From positions 1-54,011 of the forward strand of contig JBNKDD010000006.1 of assembly GCA_050288085.1 (NCBI GenBank): DNA of 54,011 nt, in the 5' to 3' direction. Below the pieces are notes generated by a model, which saw nothing but the letters and a program-made list of their open reading frames with translations, was not told the DNA's origin and did not search any database. The DNA is from JBNKDD01 sp050288085. GTDB lineage: Bacteria; Chloroflexota; Anaerolineae; Aggregatilineales; UBA3940. The position numbers and the translations under genes were made by a program. Below, piece by piece: positions 40,069-49,700 of this stretch. Every line of letters starts with the position of its first letter. Within the stretch, counting starts at the first letter, position 1.

Positions 40069-42237
40069 TCAAGATGCCGCCCTGCGAACTTCGATCACGT
40101 TGGGCAGCCGCTCAATTTTTGCCAGGATACGGCTCAACTGGGCAGCGCTTTCTACGTCCATAGTCACGGTGAAGATCGCCAGGTGATTCTGAGTCTGGAT
40201 ACGCACATCGCTGACGTTGATGCGCTCCTCCGCAACCGCCGTCCCAATGTCGCGCATCAGGCCCTCACGGTCATAGGCGTTGATCACCACCGGGACCGGA
40301 TACCGGTCTGTATCTGAACCACCCCACTCGACCGAAATCAGGCGCTCCTGGTCAGACAGGCTCATGTTCAAAACATTTGGGCAATCTGTGCGATGGATGC
40401 TGACCCCACGCCCCCGCGTAATGTAGCCGACAATCTCCTCGCCCTGTACCGGGTTGCAACAGCGTGATAGGTGAGTGAGCAGACCGCCTGTCCCCATTAC
40501 CTGAACCCCGCCTTCCCTGCTTGCGGTGGATTTGGCCGGTTTCTTGATGGTCAGCAAACCGTCCGCTTCGGCTTCCTTGCGCTCCAGTTCAACAATCTTG
40601 GTGGCGATGTGCTGGGGGTGAATATCTGCAAATCCAACTTGCGCCAGGAATTCCTCAGTCTTGTCGATCCCAAAAAGCTCTGCCACCCGGTCATGGGACA
40701 TATTCTTCTCGACGCCCAACCGTTTTAGTTCTCGTTCCAGTACATCCCGCCCCAGTGCGATCATCTTTTCACGGTCGAGGCGGCGGAACCACTGGCGAAT
40801 CTTCGCTAATGCCCGCTTGGTCTGGACATAACCCAGATTGGGGTTTAGCCAGTCACGGCTGGGGCCACCGCGTTTGGCCGTCAAAATCTCCACCCGGTCG
40901 CCGACTTTTAGCTGGTAATCAAGCGGAACCAGCTTACCGTTGACCTTAGCCCCCCGGCAGCGGTGTCCAATATCAGTATGGATGTGATAGGCAAAATCTA
41001 TCGGTGTAGACTTCCCCGGTAGATCGATGATGTCGCCTTGAGGCGTGAAGGCATACACCCGGTCTTCGAATACCTCGCTGCGCACTGCATCCAGGAATTC
41101 GTCGGCATCATCTACATTGTCGCCCACCTCCATCAATTCGCGTAGGTGACGAATACGCCGCTCAAATGCCTCGTCCTGTCCCTTGCTGCCTTCCTTGTAA
41201 CGCCAGTGAGCGGCGACACCATATTCTGCATGGGCGTGCATCTCCGGTGTGCGAATTTGAACCTCAAGCGTTTTGCTATCAGGTAGAAAGACAGCCGTGT
41301 GGAGGGATTGGTAGAAGTTGTCTTTTGGTGCAGCAATATAATCGTCAAACTCGCCTGCAATCGGCGTCCATAATTGGTGAATGAGGCCTAATACCTGGTA
41401 ACAACAGGCAATATCCGGCACGATCACCCGGACAGCACGCACGTCAAGTATCTCGTCAAACGAGGCATCTTTGCGTTCCATCTTTCGCCAGATGCTGTAC
41501 ATGTGCTTGGAACGTCCCGATAACTCAGCCGTTATACCTTCTTTTTCCAGAACGGCTTGCAGGTCTTTGACAATCCGGGCGATGTCCGCTTCACGGTCGG
41601 CCCGACGCCGGTCAAACAGGCTGGCGACCATCTTGTAGCGTTCCGGGTCGAGATAGCGGAATGACAGGTCTTCCAGTTCCCACTTCATTTGCCAGATACC
41701 CAAACGGCTGGCAAGCGGAGCAAAAATCTCGATGGTTTCGCGGGCATTAGCCTGTTGTTTTTCAGGGGGGAGATGTCCGAGGGTTCGCATATTATGAAGC
41801 CGGTCAGCCAACTTGATCAACACCACGCGCACGTCGTTGGTCATTGCCAGCAGGGTTTTGCGCAAATACTCCGGGTCACGATAGCGAGTCTGGCCCTGGC
41901 TGTTCGGCGCTTTGATGGGCAAGTTATCCATCTTGGTGACGCCATCGACCAGCCCGGTGATCTCCTCACCAAATTCTTCTTCGAGTTCCTTGAGTGTGAT
42001 CGTTGTATCTTCTACGACATCATGGAGCAGCCCTGCTGCAATCACCGATGAGTCGAGCCCCAGATCGATCAGGATACGAGAGACCTCTACACAATGAACA
42101 AAGTAGTCCTCACCTGACCAGCGTTTTTGCCCGGTGTGAGCTTCCTGCGCACGTTGATAGGCCTGCCTGAGAATTTTCCGCTCGTGAACCGGCAAATTAG
42201 GGATAGGCTCGATCAGCTCTTCAAAGGACAGTGTCAT
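40069..42237 (-). CDS. Bifunctional (p)ppGpp synthetase/hydrolase, Rel/SpoT family
   Basis: About 722 residues with the full long-RSH order. The hydrolase HD domain is at ~45-195 (HCVEVSRILIDLG, AGLLHDVVEDT, KLADRLHNMRTLG) with the metal ligands intact. The synthetase domain is at ~230-345 (SKHMYSIWRKM, RAVRVIVPD, NFYQSLHTAVF, VQIRTPEMHAHAEYG). Then come TGS (~395-455, VYAFTPQGDIIDLPGKSTPI), a helical part, a zinc-finger-like CCNP segment (HLSRCCNPVQGEEIVGYITRG) and ACT (~650-720). Both catalytic halves look active, so it can make and destroy (p)ppGpp for the stringent response. ATG 42237 has GAGGG 5 bases upstream. It converges on the kinase gene, 6 bases apart. Confidence 0.95.
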   Translation of the reverse strand: MTLSFEELIEPIPNLPVHERKILRQAYQRAQEAHTGQKRWSGEDYFVHCVEVSRILIDLGLDSSVIAAGLLHDVVEDTTITLKELEEEFGEEITGLVDGVTKMDNLPIKAPNSQGQTRYRDPEYLRKTLLAMTNDVRVVLIKLADRLHNMRTLGHLPPEKQQANARETIEIFAPLASRLGIWQMKWELEDLSFRYLDPERYKMVASLFDRRRADREADIARIVKDLQAVLEKEGITAELSGRSKHMYSIWRKMERKDASFDEILDVRAVRVIVPDIACCYQVLGLIHQLWTPIAGEFDDYIAAPKDNFYQSLHTAVFLPDSKTLEVQIRTPEMHAHAEYGVAAHWRYKEGSKGQDEAFERRIRHLRELMEVGDNVDDADEFLDAVRSEVFEDRVYAFTPQGDIIDLPGKSTPIDFAYHIHTDIGHRCRGAKVNGKLVPLDYQLKVGDRVEILTAKRGGPSRDWLNPNLGYVQTKRALAKIRQWFRRLDREKMIALGRDVLERELKRLGVEKNMSHDRVAELFGIDKTEEFLAQVGFADIHPQHIATKIVELERKEAEADGLLTIKKPAKSTASREGGVQVMGTGGLLTHLSRCCNPVQGEEIVGYITRGRGVSIHRTDCPNVLNMSLSDQERLISVEWGGSDTDRYPVPVVINAYDREGLMRDIGTAVAEERINVSDVRIQTQNHLAIFTVTMDVESAAQLSRILAKIERLPNVIEVRRAAS

Positions 42238-42379
42238 AGTCACCCTCGATAAATTTTATTCCAATACATCTTCCTTATGATTCAGTATATAGAAGACAAA
42301 GGAAAATGCAATGGTTTAACAGCAGCCAGAAGTATAATAGAAAGATACCTGTTGTTCTATGGATTATTTAGGATTTGCA

Positions 42380-42838
42380 ATGACCAAATTTACTATCAGC
42401 ATCCACATCAACCGGCCTCCTGACGTAGTCACCGGAGCATTAATGGAGCCGGATAATTTTATACATTGGACCAGCAATCTGGAGAGGTTTGAGGTTGTGA
42501 GCGGAGAAGCCGGGGATGCCGGAGCGACAGCTCTCTTACACTATGTGGAGCAGGGGCAGTCTTATGTGATGGAGGACTACTTAGAATATGTTGAGCCGGG
42601 CCGGAAGTATGTATCGCGAGTCTCCGGCAATGGGATGCACATCCGTACCGAGACACTGCTTGAAGCATCAAATGATGGGACAAAAATGACCCTGTCCTGG
42701 TCAGGGACAAGCGATCACCTGCTGGCAAAGTTGTTATTTCCCTTTTTACGCAGGCAGATGATCCGGCATGCACAGGCAGACCTGGATAAATTTAAGTCCC
42801 TGGTCGAGACTTACGGGATTCATTTTCTCCCGGATTGA
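42380..42838 (+). CDS. SRPBCC (START-like) family protein
   Basis: About 152 residues with the polyketide cyclase/START fold pattern: opening strand KFTISIHINRPPDVVTGALM, then NFIHWTSNLERFEVV, a run of beta strands (SYVMEDYLEYVEPGRKYV, TRTE-type RTETLLEAS) and the long C-terminal helix (RRQMIRHAQADLDKFKSLVE). Such proteins bind hydrophobic ligands in a central cavity; no ligand can be named. AGGA before ATG 42380 sets the start. TATAAT at 42333-42338 may be its -10 box, without a good -35. Only 5 bases separate it from the convergent membrane protein gene. Confidence 0.82.
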   Translation: MTKFTISIHINRPPDVVTGALMEPDNFIHWTSNLERFEVVSGEAGDAGATALLHYVEQGQSYVMEDYLEYVEPGRKYVSRVSGNGMHIRTETLLEASNDGTKMTLSWSGTSDHLLAKLLFPFLRRQMIRHAQADLDKFKSLVETYGIHFLPD

Positions 42839-42843
42839 ACCTG

Positions 42844-43308
42844 TTAATTCTTGCAATAGCGATAGAGCGCTATATAAGGCACTCCGAACATCCCCAGGAA
42901 CCCCAGGTCAATGATAATTTTAGGCCACAGAATATGATAGCCGTTGGTGTAGTACCACATTGTCAACCCGGTATCGAGAGCAAACCAGAATAGCAGTCCC
43001 GTCACGCAGGCTATCAATGCCCAGCGTTCACCACGCCGGATGGGGTAATAGGCCATAAAGCCGATCATGGCGCTTGACCCGGCCTGTAATCCCCCACCGA
43101 TAGCCAGCAGGGTGTTAACCATCACCCGGCTGGACTGGGTCAGGTTGGCACTGTGGTCAGTGGTCAGGCGATAAACAGCAGTCAAAGCCGAGTCGAAAGC
43201 GGGAGATAACCAGGCCATGATGACCCCGCCGATCACTCCCAGGACAGAGACGGCCAGCAGCAGCATCCACAAGAGCTTGGGTACAGGTTCAGTTTTAGTT
43301 TGAATCAT
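42844..43308 (-). CDS. Hypothetical four-helix membrane protein
   Basis: About 154 residues with four predicted helices (~12-34 LLWMLLLAVSVLGVIGGVIM, ~65-90, ~97-118 LIACVTGLLFWFALDTGL, ~130-148 IIIDLGFLGMFGVPYIALY). A polar loop between helices 1 and 2 contains NLTQSSRVMVNT. The C-terminus ends RYCKN. I do not recognise a family with a known role. It follows the DHA2 exporter gene by 13 bases on the same strand, so it is probably co-transcribed with it. ATG 43308 has AAGG upstream. Confidence 0.65.
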   Translation of the reverse strand: MIQTKTEPVPKLLWMLLLAVSVLGVIGGVIMAWLSPAFDSALTAVYRLTTDHSANLTQSSRVMVNTLLAIGGGLQAGSSAMIGFMAYYPIRRGERWALIACVTGLLFWFALDTGLTMWYYTNGYHILWPKIIIDLGFLGMFGVPYIALYRYCKN

Positions 43309-43321
43309 GACCTTTCCCTGG

Positions 43322-44770
43322 TTAAGTTGGAGGAGCTTCAGCAACCAGATCGCCTGCTTCCCGTTGGCGGCGTTGATCGATCAGCAGAGCAATCACGGCC
43401 AGCACGGTCGCCAGAAAGATAACGACAGCCATCACACGGAATGAGCCATTCACACCGCTAACCAGAGCATGAGCCGGGGCGGTAGTAATGTCCATGCCGG
43501 GAGCCAGATTGGAGTGAGCCAGCACCAGGGTAGTAAACAAGGCTCCGATTAATGGCAGCCCTGACGACTGTCCCAGAGTCCGTGAGAGGGCCATCAATCC
43601 AGAAGCCACACCCAATCGCTCACGCGGGGCCGCCCCCATGATAGCGCTGTTGTTCGGTGAGTTGAACATCCCCACACCAATACCAAGCGGCGCAATACGC
43701 AAAATATAACCCAGTATCGACATATCCTGATGGAGCGTACTGGTCAGCAGACAGCCAATAATAATAATGATCAAGCCAATCAGGCTGATCACACGCGAAC
43801 CAAACCGATCGGATAGGGTACCTGACAATGGCGCAAACAGCCCCATCGCCACCGGGAAGACCGCCATCATCAGGCCCACCTGTTCGGTGCGATAGCCCTC
43901 AACCAGTTCGAGGAAGAAGGGCATGATGAACAACCCGGCGATCATGATGAACATCAAAAATCCCATCAGCAGATTGATGCTGAACAGCAAGTCGCGGAAC
44001 ATTCCCAGGTCGATCATCGGCTGCTCAACACGCGATTCGACCAGCAGGAATAATCCCAATCCCAGCCCGGATGCTATCAGCAGCCCAAGCACCAGGGGAT
44101 TCCCCAAACCCTTATCTTGACCAAGCGTCGTACCAAGGGCATAACAGCCCAGCGTCACCAGCAAGATTAGCGCCCCGGCAAAGTCAAATCGCTGATCAGG
44201 ATCGCCCCGCTTCGATGGGGGAACCAACCGCCAGACGAGCAGGAAGGTGATGATCCCAACCGGCACATTGACCAGGAACACTGACTGCCAGCCCAGCGTG
44301 CCGATCAGCACACCACCCAGCATCGGGCCGAGGGCAATCCCGACCGAAACCGCCCCGCCGATAATCCCCAATGCCCGGCCCCGCTCGTTGGACGGGAATA
44401 TCTCGGTGATGATCGCCGAGCCTAGTGCCGTCATCATGACCGCGCCGCTGCCCTGCAAAGCTCGGAATCCGATCAGCCAGCCGACACTGGGAGACAGCCC
44501 ACATAACAACGATCCCAGCGTGAACAACAGCAGACCGGTCATATACAGTTTTTTCTTGCCGGTCATATCGGCTAACCGGGCGATCCCCAGCATCATCGAT
44601 GTGATGACCAGCAAATAGCTCAAAGCCACCCATTGAATGGTGGCAAATGTCGTACCAAAGGTTTTTACCAGAGTTGGCAGTGAGATGTTGACAATGCTGG
44701 AATCCAGGGTGGACATAAACACGCCCAGGCACAACCCCAGCAAAGCCCACCAGCGGCGGGATGATTGCAT
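43322..44770 (-). CDS. MFS multidrug exporter, DHA2 family (14 helices)
   Basis: About 482 residues with fourteen hydrophobic segments. The family motifs are clear: LDSSIVNISLPTLVKTF in helix 1 (motif D1), ARLADMTGKKKLY (motif A), and the antiporter motif C-like GGAVSVGIALGPMLGGVLIG in helix 5. DHA2 members expel drugs, dyes or bile-like compounds using the proton gradient. No regulator gene is adjacent. ATG 44770 is chosen over an upstream frame start at 44866, which would overlap the DUF4126 gene; AAGGA lies upstream. The gene starts 28 bases after the DUF4126 stop. Confidence 0.9.
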   Translation of the reverse strand: MQSSRRWWALLGLCLGVFMSTLDSSIVNISLPTLVKTFGTTFATIQWVALSYLLVITSMMLGIARLADMTGKKKLYMTGLLLFTLGSLLCGLSPSVGWLIGFRALQGSGAVMMTALGSAIITEIFPSNERGRALGIIGGAVSVGIALGPMLGGVLIGTLGWQSVFLVNVPVGIITFLLVWRLVPPSKRGDPDQRFDFAGALILLVTLGCYALGTTLGQDKGLGNPLVLGLLIASGLGLGLFLLVESRVEQPMIDLGMFRDLLFSINLLMGFLMFIMIAGLFIMPFFLELVEGYRTEQVGLMMAVFPVAMGLFAPLSGTLSDRFGSRVISLIGLIIIIIGCLLTSTLHQDMSILGYILRIAPLGIGVGMFNSPNNSAIMGAAPRERLGVASGLMALSRTLGQSSGLPLIGALFTTLVLAHSNLAPGMDITTAPAHALVSGVNGSFRVMAVVIFLATVLAVIALLIDQRRQREAGDLVAEAPPT

Positions 44771-44798
44771 GTGCGATGTATTCCTTATGTTATTTATG

Positions 44799-45371
44799 CT
44801 ACGGTTGAGCAGCGCGTCGTCGCCTTCTCTCATCTCGGCGGAAACGCCACCACAGGAAGAACACAATTCCGGTTACGGCGACCAATATCACCAACCAGGG
44901 CAGCAGAACAGCCAACAGTGACGTAACCCCGGAGATAACATCCTCTATCGTGCTGACAACCGGATTACCTATCCCGGCGGTGGTGGTAGTAACGATTGGT
45001 CGCGTGACAGTCTTGACCGTGTGGACACTACCCGCCACCAACAACCCCAGGATAACAGACAGTACCGGCGTAACCTCATTGATCACGTTGGCACTGGCAG
45101 CAAACAGGATCGCCCCGGCAGCCGGACGAATCACAGTATTGATAACATCGTTGATGGTATCGACAGTGGGTACTTTATCGGCAACTATTTCAATGATCAA
45201 CAAAACGATCAACACGCCGATCACCCACCAGCTTGTCATGGCATCAAACGGTTCTGATAACTCAAACCACCCCAATTTAGCAGATACGGACACGATCAAC
45301 AGGGGCAGATAAGCATTCAGCCCGGCGCTAGCCGAAAGCCCAAAAGCGGAAAATATACCGGCTACGTCCAT
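44799..45371 (-). CDS. DUF4126 family membrane protein
   Basis: 190 residues with about five helices. The N-terminal block FGLSASAGLNAYLPLLIV and the following KVPTVDTINDVINTVIRPAA are the DUF4126 signature; function is unknown. The C-terminus after the last helix is strongly basic (RFRRDERRRRRAAQP), which suggests it faces the cytoplasm. GGAGG 7 bases before ATG 45371 sets the start. It is the first gene of a likely operon with the DHA2 exporter and the four-helix protein. Confidence 0.85.
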   Translation of the reverse strand: MDVAGIFSAFGLSASAGLNAYLPLLIVSVSAKLGWFELSEPFDAMTSWWVIGVLIVLLIIEIVADKVPTVDTINDVINTVIRPAAGAILFAASANVINEVTPVLSVILGLLVAGSVHTVKTVTRPIVTTTTAGIGNPVVSTIEDVISGVTSLLAVLLPWLVILVAVTGIVFFLWWRFRRDERRRRRAAQP

Positions 45372-45448
45372 AATTCCTCCACAAAAAAACAAGTGTTCTT
45401 ATTTTTAATAAATACGATCAAAAGGTCATCGGCGTTTATGATAATTAA

Positions 45449-45477
45449 ATCTTACAACGCCCCCTGCTGAACTGCAA
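45449..45477 (-). promoter_or_regulatory. Possible promoter of the DUF4126-exporter operon
   Basis: On the minus strand TTGCAG (45477-45472), 17 bp and TAAGAT (45454-45449). The match is moderate; the leader would be about 70 nt. Confidence 0.35.
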
Positions 45478-45496
45478 TAGGGTGTGGGTAATACTA

Positions 45497-45527
45497 AAAT
45501 GAGATAGGTTGGCGTCCTATCTCATTT
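45497..45527. terminator. Bidirectional terminator after the REC-kinase gene
   Basis: AAATGAGATAGG (45497-45508) and CCTATCTCATTT (45516-45527) form a perfect 12-bp stem with loop TTGGCGT. On the minus strand it lies 21 bases beyond the REC-kinase stop and runs into TTTTAG; on the plus strand into ATTTTTG. Confidence 0.7.
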
Positions 45528-45548
45528 ATTTTTGCAGTGATTGAAATT

Positions 45549-46679
45549 TTATCCTGCTTCTTCGTCCAGGCACTCAGGCAGCAAAACAGTCATGGTTGTT
45601 CCCTTACCAGGTTGGCTCTCCACCTGTATATCGCCTCCGTGCAGCTGCACCAGTTGGTGAGCAATGGTCAATCCCAAACCCAGACCTTGCTGTTCCATTG
45701 TTTCACGGTCGATCTGCTGGAAACGCTCGAAAATAGCCGTCTGCCATTCAGGGGCGATCCCGATACCCGTATCTTGCACCAGGATGTAAATTTGCCCGTG
45801 ATTCGATTCTGCCCGCACCCAGACCTGGTCGCCTGGTTTTGAGAACTTGATCGCATTATCGATCAACCGCTTGAAGATTTCTCGCAGATAGGTCGGAATA
45901 CCCTGGATCACCAGGTTATATGGCACATCCTGAGAGAGCGTTATATTCCGTGCCTCAGCTTGAGCACTTAACGCGAGGATAACCCCTTCTAACTCCACAC
46001 CAACGTCAACACACTGGCCGAATTGGGCCACTTCTTTCTCGGCTGCCCCGCTGTCGATGGTTACCAGCAGCATCAGATCTTCAACCAGTCTGATCAGGCG
46101 GTCGGTGCCCCGGCGCATCCCCCGCAAGAAATCATCCATCGCCTCTTTACTGATGCTGTCTTTCTCATCTTCAAACAGGCTAAGATAACCGTAAAGATAA
46201 GTCAACGGGGTGCGCAATTCGTGCCCAACAACTTTTAAAAATGACTGCCTCATCTGCTCTACCCCATCATGGGCAGCCGCTACCATATCGGCTGTTCGCC
46301 GGAGACGGGTCTGCACCGCGATCAGCAGATCTTCAGATTCAAAGGGTTTTGTCAGGTAATGGTCTGCTCCTAACTGGTATCCCAGCCGGATATCCTTTCG
46401 CTCCCCTTTAGCCGTCATAAAGATGAAAGGAATCAACGTCCAGGCAGAGTTATCCCTGACAGCCTGATAGAGTTCGTAGCCATCCATCTTTGGCATCATG
46501 ATATCTGCTAAAATCAAGTCTGGTGTGTGCTGCTGCATAATACTGAGTGCCTCTGCGCCATCAGCGGCAAACAGGCAGTTGTAACCCTTAATTCGCAGCA
46601 GATCGGTTACACTCGCCAGAATAGATGGATCGTCATCTACAACCAATACGGTAGCCTGGCCTTCTGTGTTACTTGTCAT
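45549..46679 (-). CDS. Receiver-histidine kinase hybrid (REC-HisKA-HATPase)
   Basis: About 376 residues. The N-terminal receiver has VLVVDDDPSI, phospho-acceptor Asp59 (LILADIMMPKMDG), Thr in FIFMTAKG and Lys in YLTKPFE. HisKA has His153 in VVGHELRTPLTYLYGY. The ATPase follows with DNAIKFSKPGD, VQDTGIGIAP and GLGLGLTIAHQLVQLHGG. The protein is soluble; the receiver in front suggests that its kinase is switched by phosphorylation from another kinase, probably the 1831-residue kinase, whose stop is 26 bases upstream. ATG 46679 is chosen; an in-frame GTG three codons earlier (46688) is closer to the AGAGG ribosome site and is also possible. Confidence 0.88.
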   Translation of the reverse strand: MTSNTEGQATVLVVDDDPSILASVTDLLRIKGYNCLFAADGAEALSIMQQHTPDLILADIMMPKMDGYELYQAVRDNSAWTLIPFIFMTAKGERKDIRLGYQLGADHYLTKPFESEDLLIAVQTRLRRTADMVAAAHDGVEQMRQSFLKVVGHELRTPLTYLYGYLSLFEDEKDSISKEAMDDFLRGMRRGTDRLIRLVEDLMLLVTIDSGAAEKEVAQFGQCVDVGVELEGVILALSAQAEARNITLSQDVPYNLVIQGIPTYLREIFKRLIDNAIKFSKPGDQVWVRAESNHGQIYILVQDTGIGIAPEWQTAIFERFQQIDRETMEQQGLGLGLTIAHQLVQLHGGDIQVESQPGKGTTMTVLLPECLDEEAG

Positions 46680-46705
46680 GTCAGTCACTCAACCTCTGCT
46701 TTATG

Positions 46706-49700
46706 CTAAGAGCCGGTAGGCAGCCATATTGTAAATTTTGAACCCTTACCGGGCACACCATCGCTTTCCACCTCGATGCGGCCATGATGCAGCTCAACAA
46801 TTTCCTGCGCAATCGCCAATCCCAGTCCGGTACCCGGCGCACCGGAATCGTGACCGGCCTGGCCTCGATAAAAACGCTCGAACAAATGAAGTTGATCGTC
46901 TGGGGTGATACCCGGCCCGGTATCACTAACGCTAAATCCTACCCACTGTTTACCATCGTTCTCTTCCTGATGCGTACTTACCGTTATCCTGCCTCCGGCT
47001 GGCGTATAGTTGAGCGCATTAGTGAGTAAAATACTCAACACTTGCCCACTCAACCCTTCATCAGCCAGGGCCAGGGGGATATCTGAATCTCCTTCAAACA
47101 AGAGCGCCAGATCCCGGTCTTCAGCCAGGAGGCTGCGATCATTGACATATTGAACAGCGATTATATTAAGATCGACCGGTTCCAGATTCAATTCCACACG
47201 ACCCTGATCCAACCGGGAGAGGCGCAGCAGGTCTTCGATCAGGCTGTTTAGCCGATTGATCTCCCTGACAAGCCGCCCCATGTATTTTTCTCGACCATCG
47301 GGATCCATTTCCAACAAACTATAGCTTAGCTTCAGACTGGTGATCGGTGTCCGCAGTTCGTGGGAGACATTGGAAACAAAGGCATCCTTCATACGCTCGA
47401 CTTCTTTGAGTGCACTGATATCCCGCACATTGCATACCACCCCCAACAAAGTATCACCAACCTGAATGGGGGCCAGCGCGACCCCGACATCGAATGTCGT
47501 TCCGTCCTGGTGCTTTGCAACGAGTTCCAGGCGGGCCACCTCACGTTTATGAGTAGCATTCTTTAATGCTTCTTCCATCGCTTCGGTATATTCAGATGTG
47601 ATCAGCGTTGTCGGTGGCTGTCCATAGAGCTGATCAATATGATAACCAAACACCTGTTGGAAAGCCGGATTGGCTGCTTCGAGTGAGCCATTAGGTTTCA
47701 ATAGCAAGATAGGATCAGGGCTGTAAGTAAGGATCGCCTCGACTCGCTCTTTAGTATTTTGCAATTCCGCTGTACGCTCTCGGACCGCCTGCTCCAGAAT
47801 TTCACTGTGAACCGTCAACTTATGGTACAACTGGGCATTCTTAATGGCAATTGCGGCCTGATCGGTGAACGCCTGTAAGCGCCGAGCGTGGTCGGCGGTG
47901 AACATATCAGGAGCTGCCCCATTGAGATTGATAAAGCCGATGACCTCTTCATCCAGGCGGATTGGGGCACCGGCATAAGAACGAACCCAATTTATAGAGG
48001 GTATCCAGAGAGAAGAATCCTTAATCTCCGAAATAACGAGTGACTCCCGGCTTTCGACCATTTGCTTCAGGGTGGGAGTCTCGGCGATAACCCACTCGGT
48101 AACCTCCCCACTTTCCAGGTCGGCACGTCCCTGGTGGCTAACAACCCGTGCAACCCCGGATTCAATGAGCATCACACTGGCCGAATCATGCTGGGCAACG
48201 CGTCCCAGGTTCGCCATGACATGCTCCAACACCTCTTCTAAATCAAGTGTGCTGGTAAATTTTGCGGCTACATCGGATAGTGCTTCAGCTAATGTGCGCT
48301 GTTCGTGCTCGGCAGCCTCAGCCCAGATCAGTTCTTCTAGAGCCTTCTGAGTCCGTTCAAACAGGCTGGAATTCTGAATGGCTGTTGCAAGCTGATCGGC
48401 CAATGTATCCAGTACAAGTGCATCATCCTTATCGAACGCATCTAGCTGGTCACTCTGAATATCGAGAACTCCAATAACCTCGTGACTCCACTTAAGCGGC
48501 ACACTCAATTCTGACAGGATCAACTGCTCCGGGAAAGGATTGTAATAACGTGGCTCAGCACGGACATCTCCAATCATCAATCGCTGCCCATTCCGAGCGA
48601 CCCAGCCATTGATCCCTTCGCTTAACTTTAGTCGGTGGTTGGATGGAAAGAGCGATGCATATGTCCCTGCTTGCCCCTTCATTACCAGTTCATCTTGTTC
48701 ATGATCTAGCAGGAATACTCCGATATGCGGGTAACCAAAACTCTCATGTATCAATTGTACAGCTTTGGACAGCACATCATCCAACGAGAGTTCGGCTGTG
48801 ATCTCCTGGCTAACCCGGTTAATCAGCTCCAACTGCCGAACACGATGAGTCAGCACTTCTTCTGCCTGGATTCGTTCGGTGATGTCCCGCGAGATGCCGA
48901 CAATACCGTTTATCTGTGCCTCGTTGTCACGGATAGGAACCTTAGTAGTCGATACCCAACTAGACCGACCGTCTTTCCACCGGGGCTGCTCGGTCTTACC
49001 GATCAGAGCTTGAGTAGTCTCGATGATCCGCTGGTCGTCATCAGAAGCCTCTTGGGCAAACTCTGGAGTATAGAAGTCGAAAACGGTTTTACCCAACGCA
49101 TCTTCTGGGGTTTCACAGCCCAGGAGCCAGGCCTGTGCTTTGTTTACTCGCGTAAACTGGCCTTCTGTATCCTTGAAATAGATGGCATCCGGGACATTGT
49201 CCATAAGGATGTGCATCAGGTCACGCTCATGACGGAGCGCCTCCTCCGCCCGCATACGCCCCGTAATGTCGGAGATAAATCCCTCAAGGTAGATTGCATT
49301 GCCAGGAGCCTGAACCTGACGCCCCTGTTCCCAGACCCATTTCTCTGTTCCCGAACGGGTCACGATCCGGTAGGTAAGTTGAAAAGGCCGGTCTTTATCA
49401 ATTGCCGCCTGGATATCCTCCCATACCATCTGACGGTCGTCCGGGTGGATCACATCAGCCCACGAAGTAACCTGGTTATGAACAAAATCATCTGGCTGAT
49501 AACCGGTCATCGCCAGGCATCCATCACTGATGAATTCCATTTCCCAGTCTTTATCATTGAAGCAGCGATAAGCAACGCCAGGCAGATTGCTTATCAATGT
49601 GGAAAGCATACGCTGGCTCTCACGCAGTGCCTCTTCTGCCAGCTTACGCTTGGTGATCTCGTTAGAGAGCACAAAAAGCCCCTCAGGTACAGGCTGGATA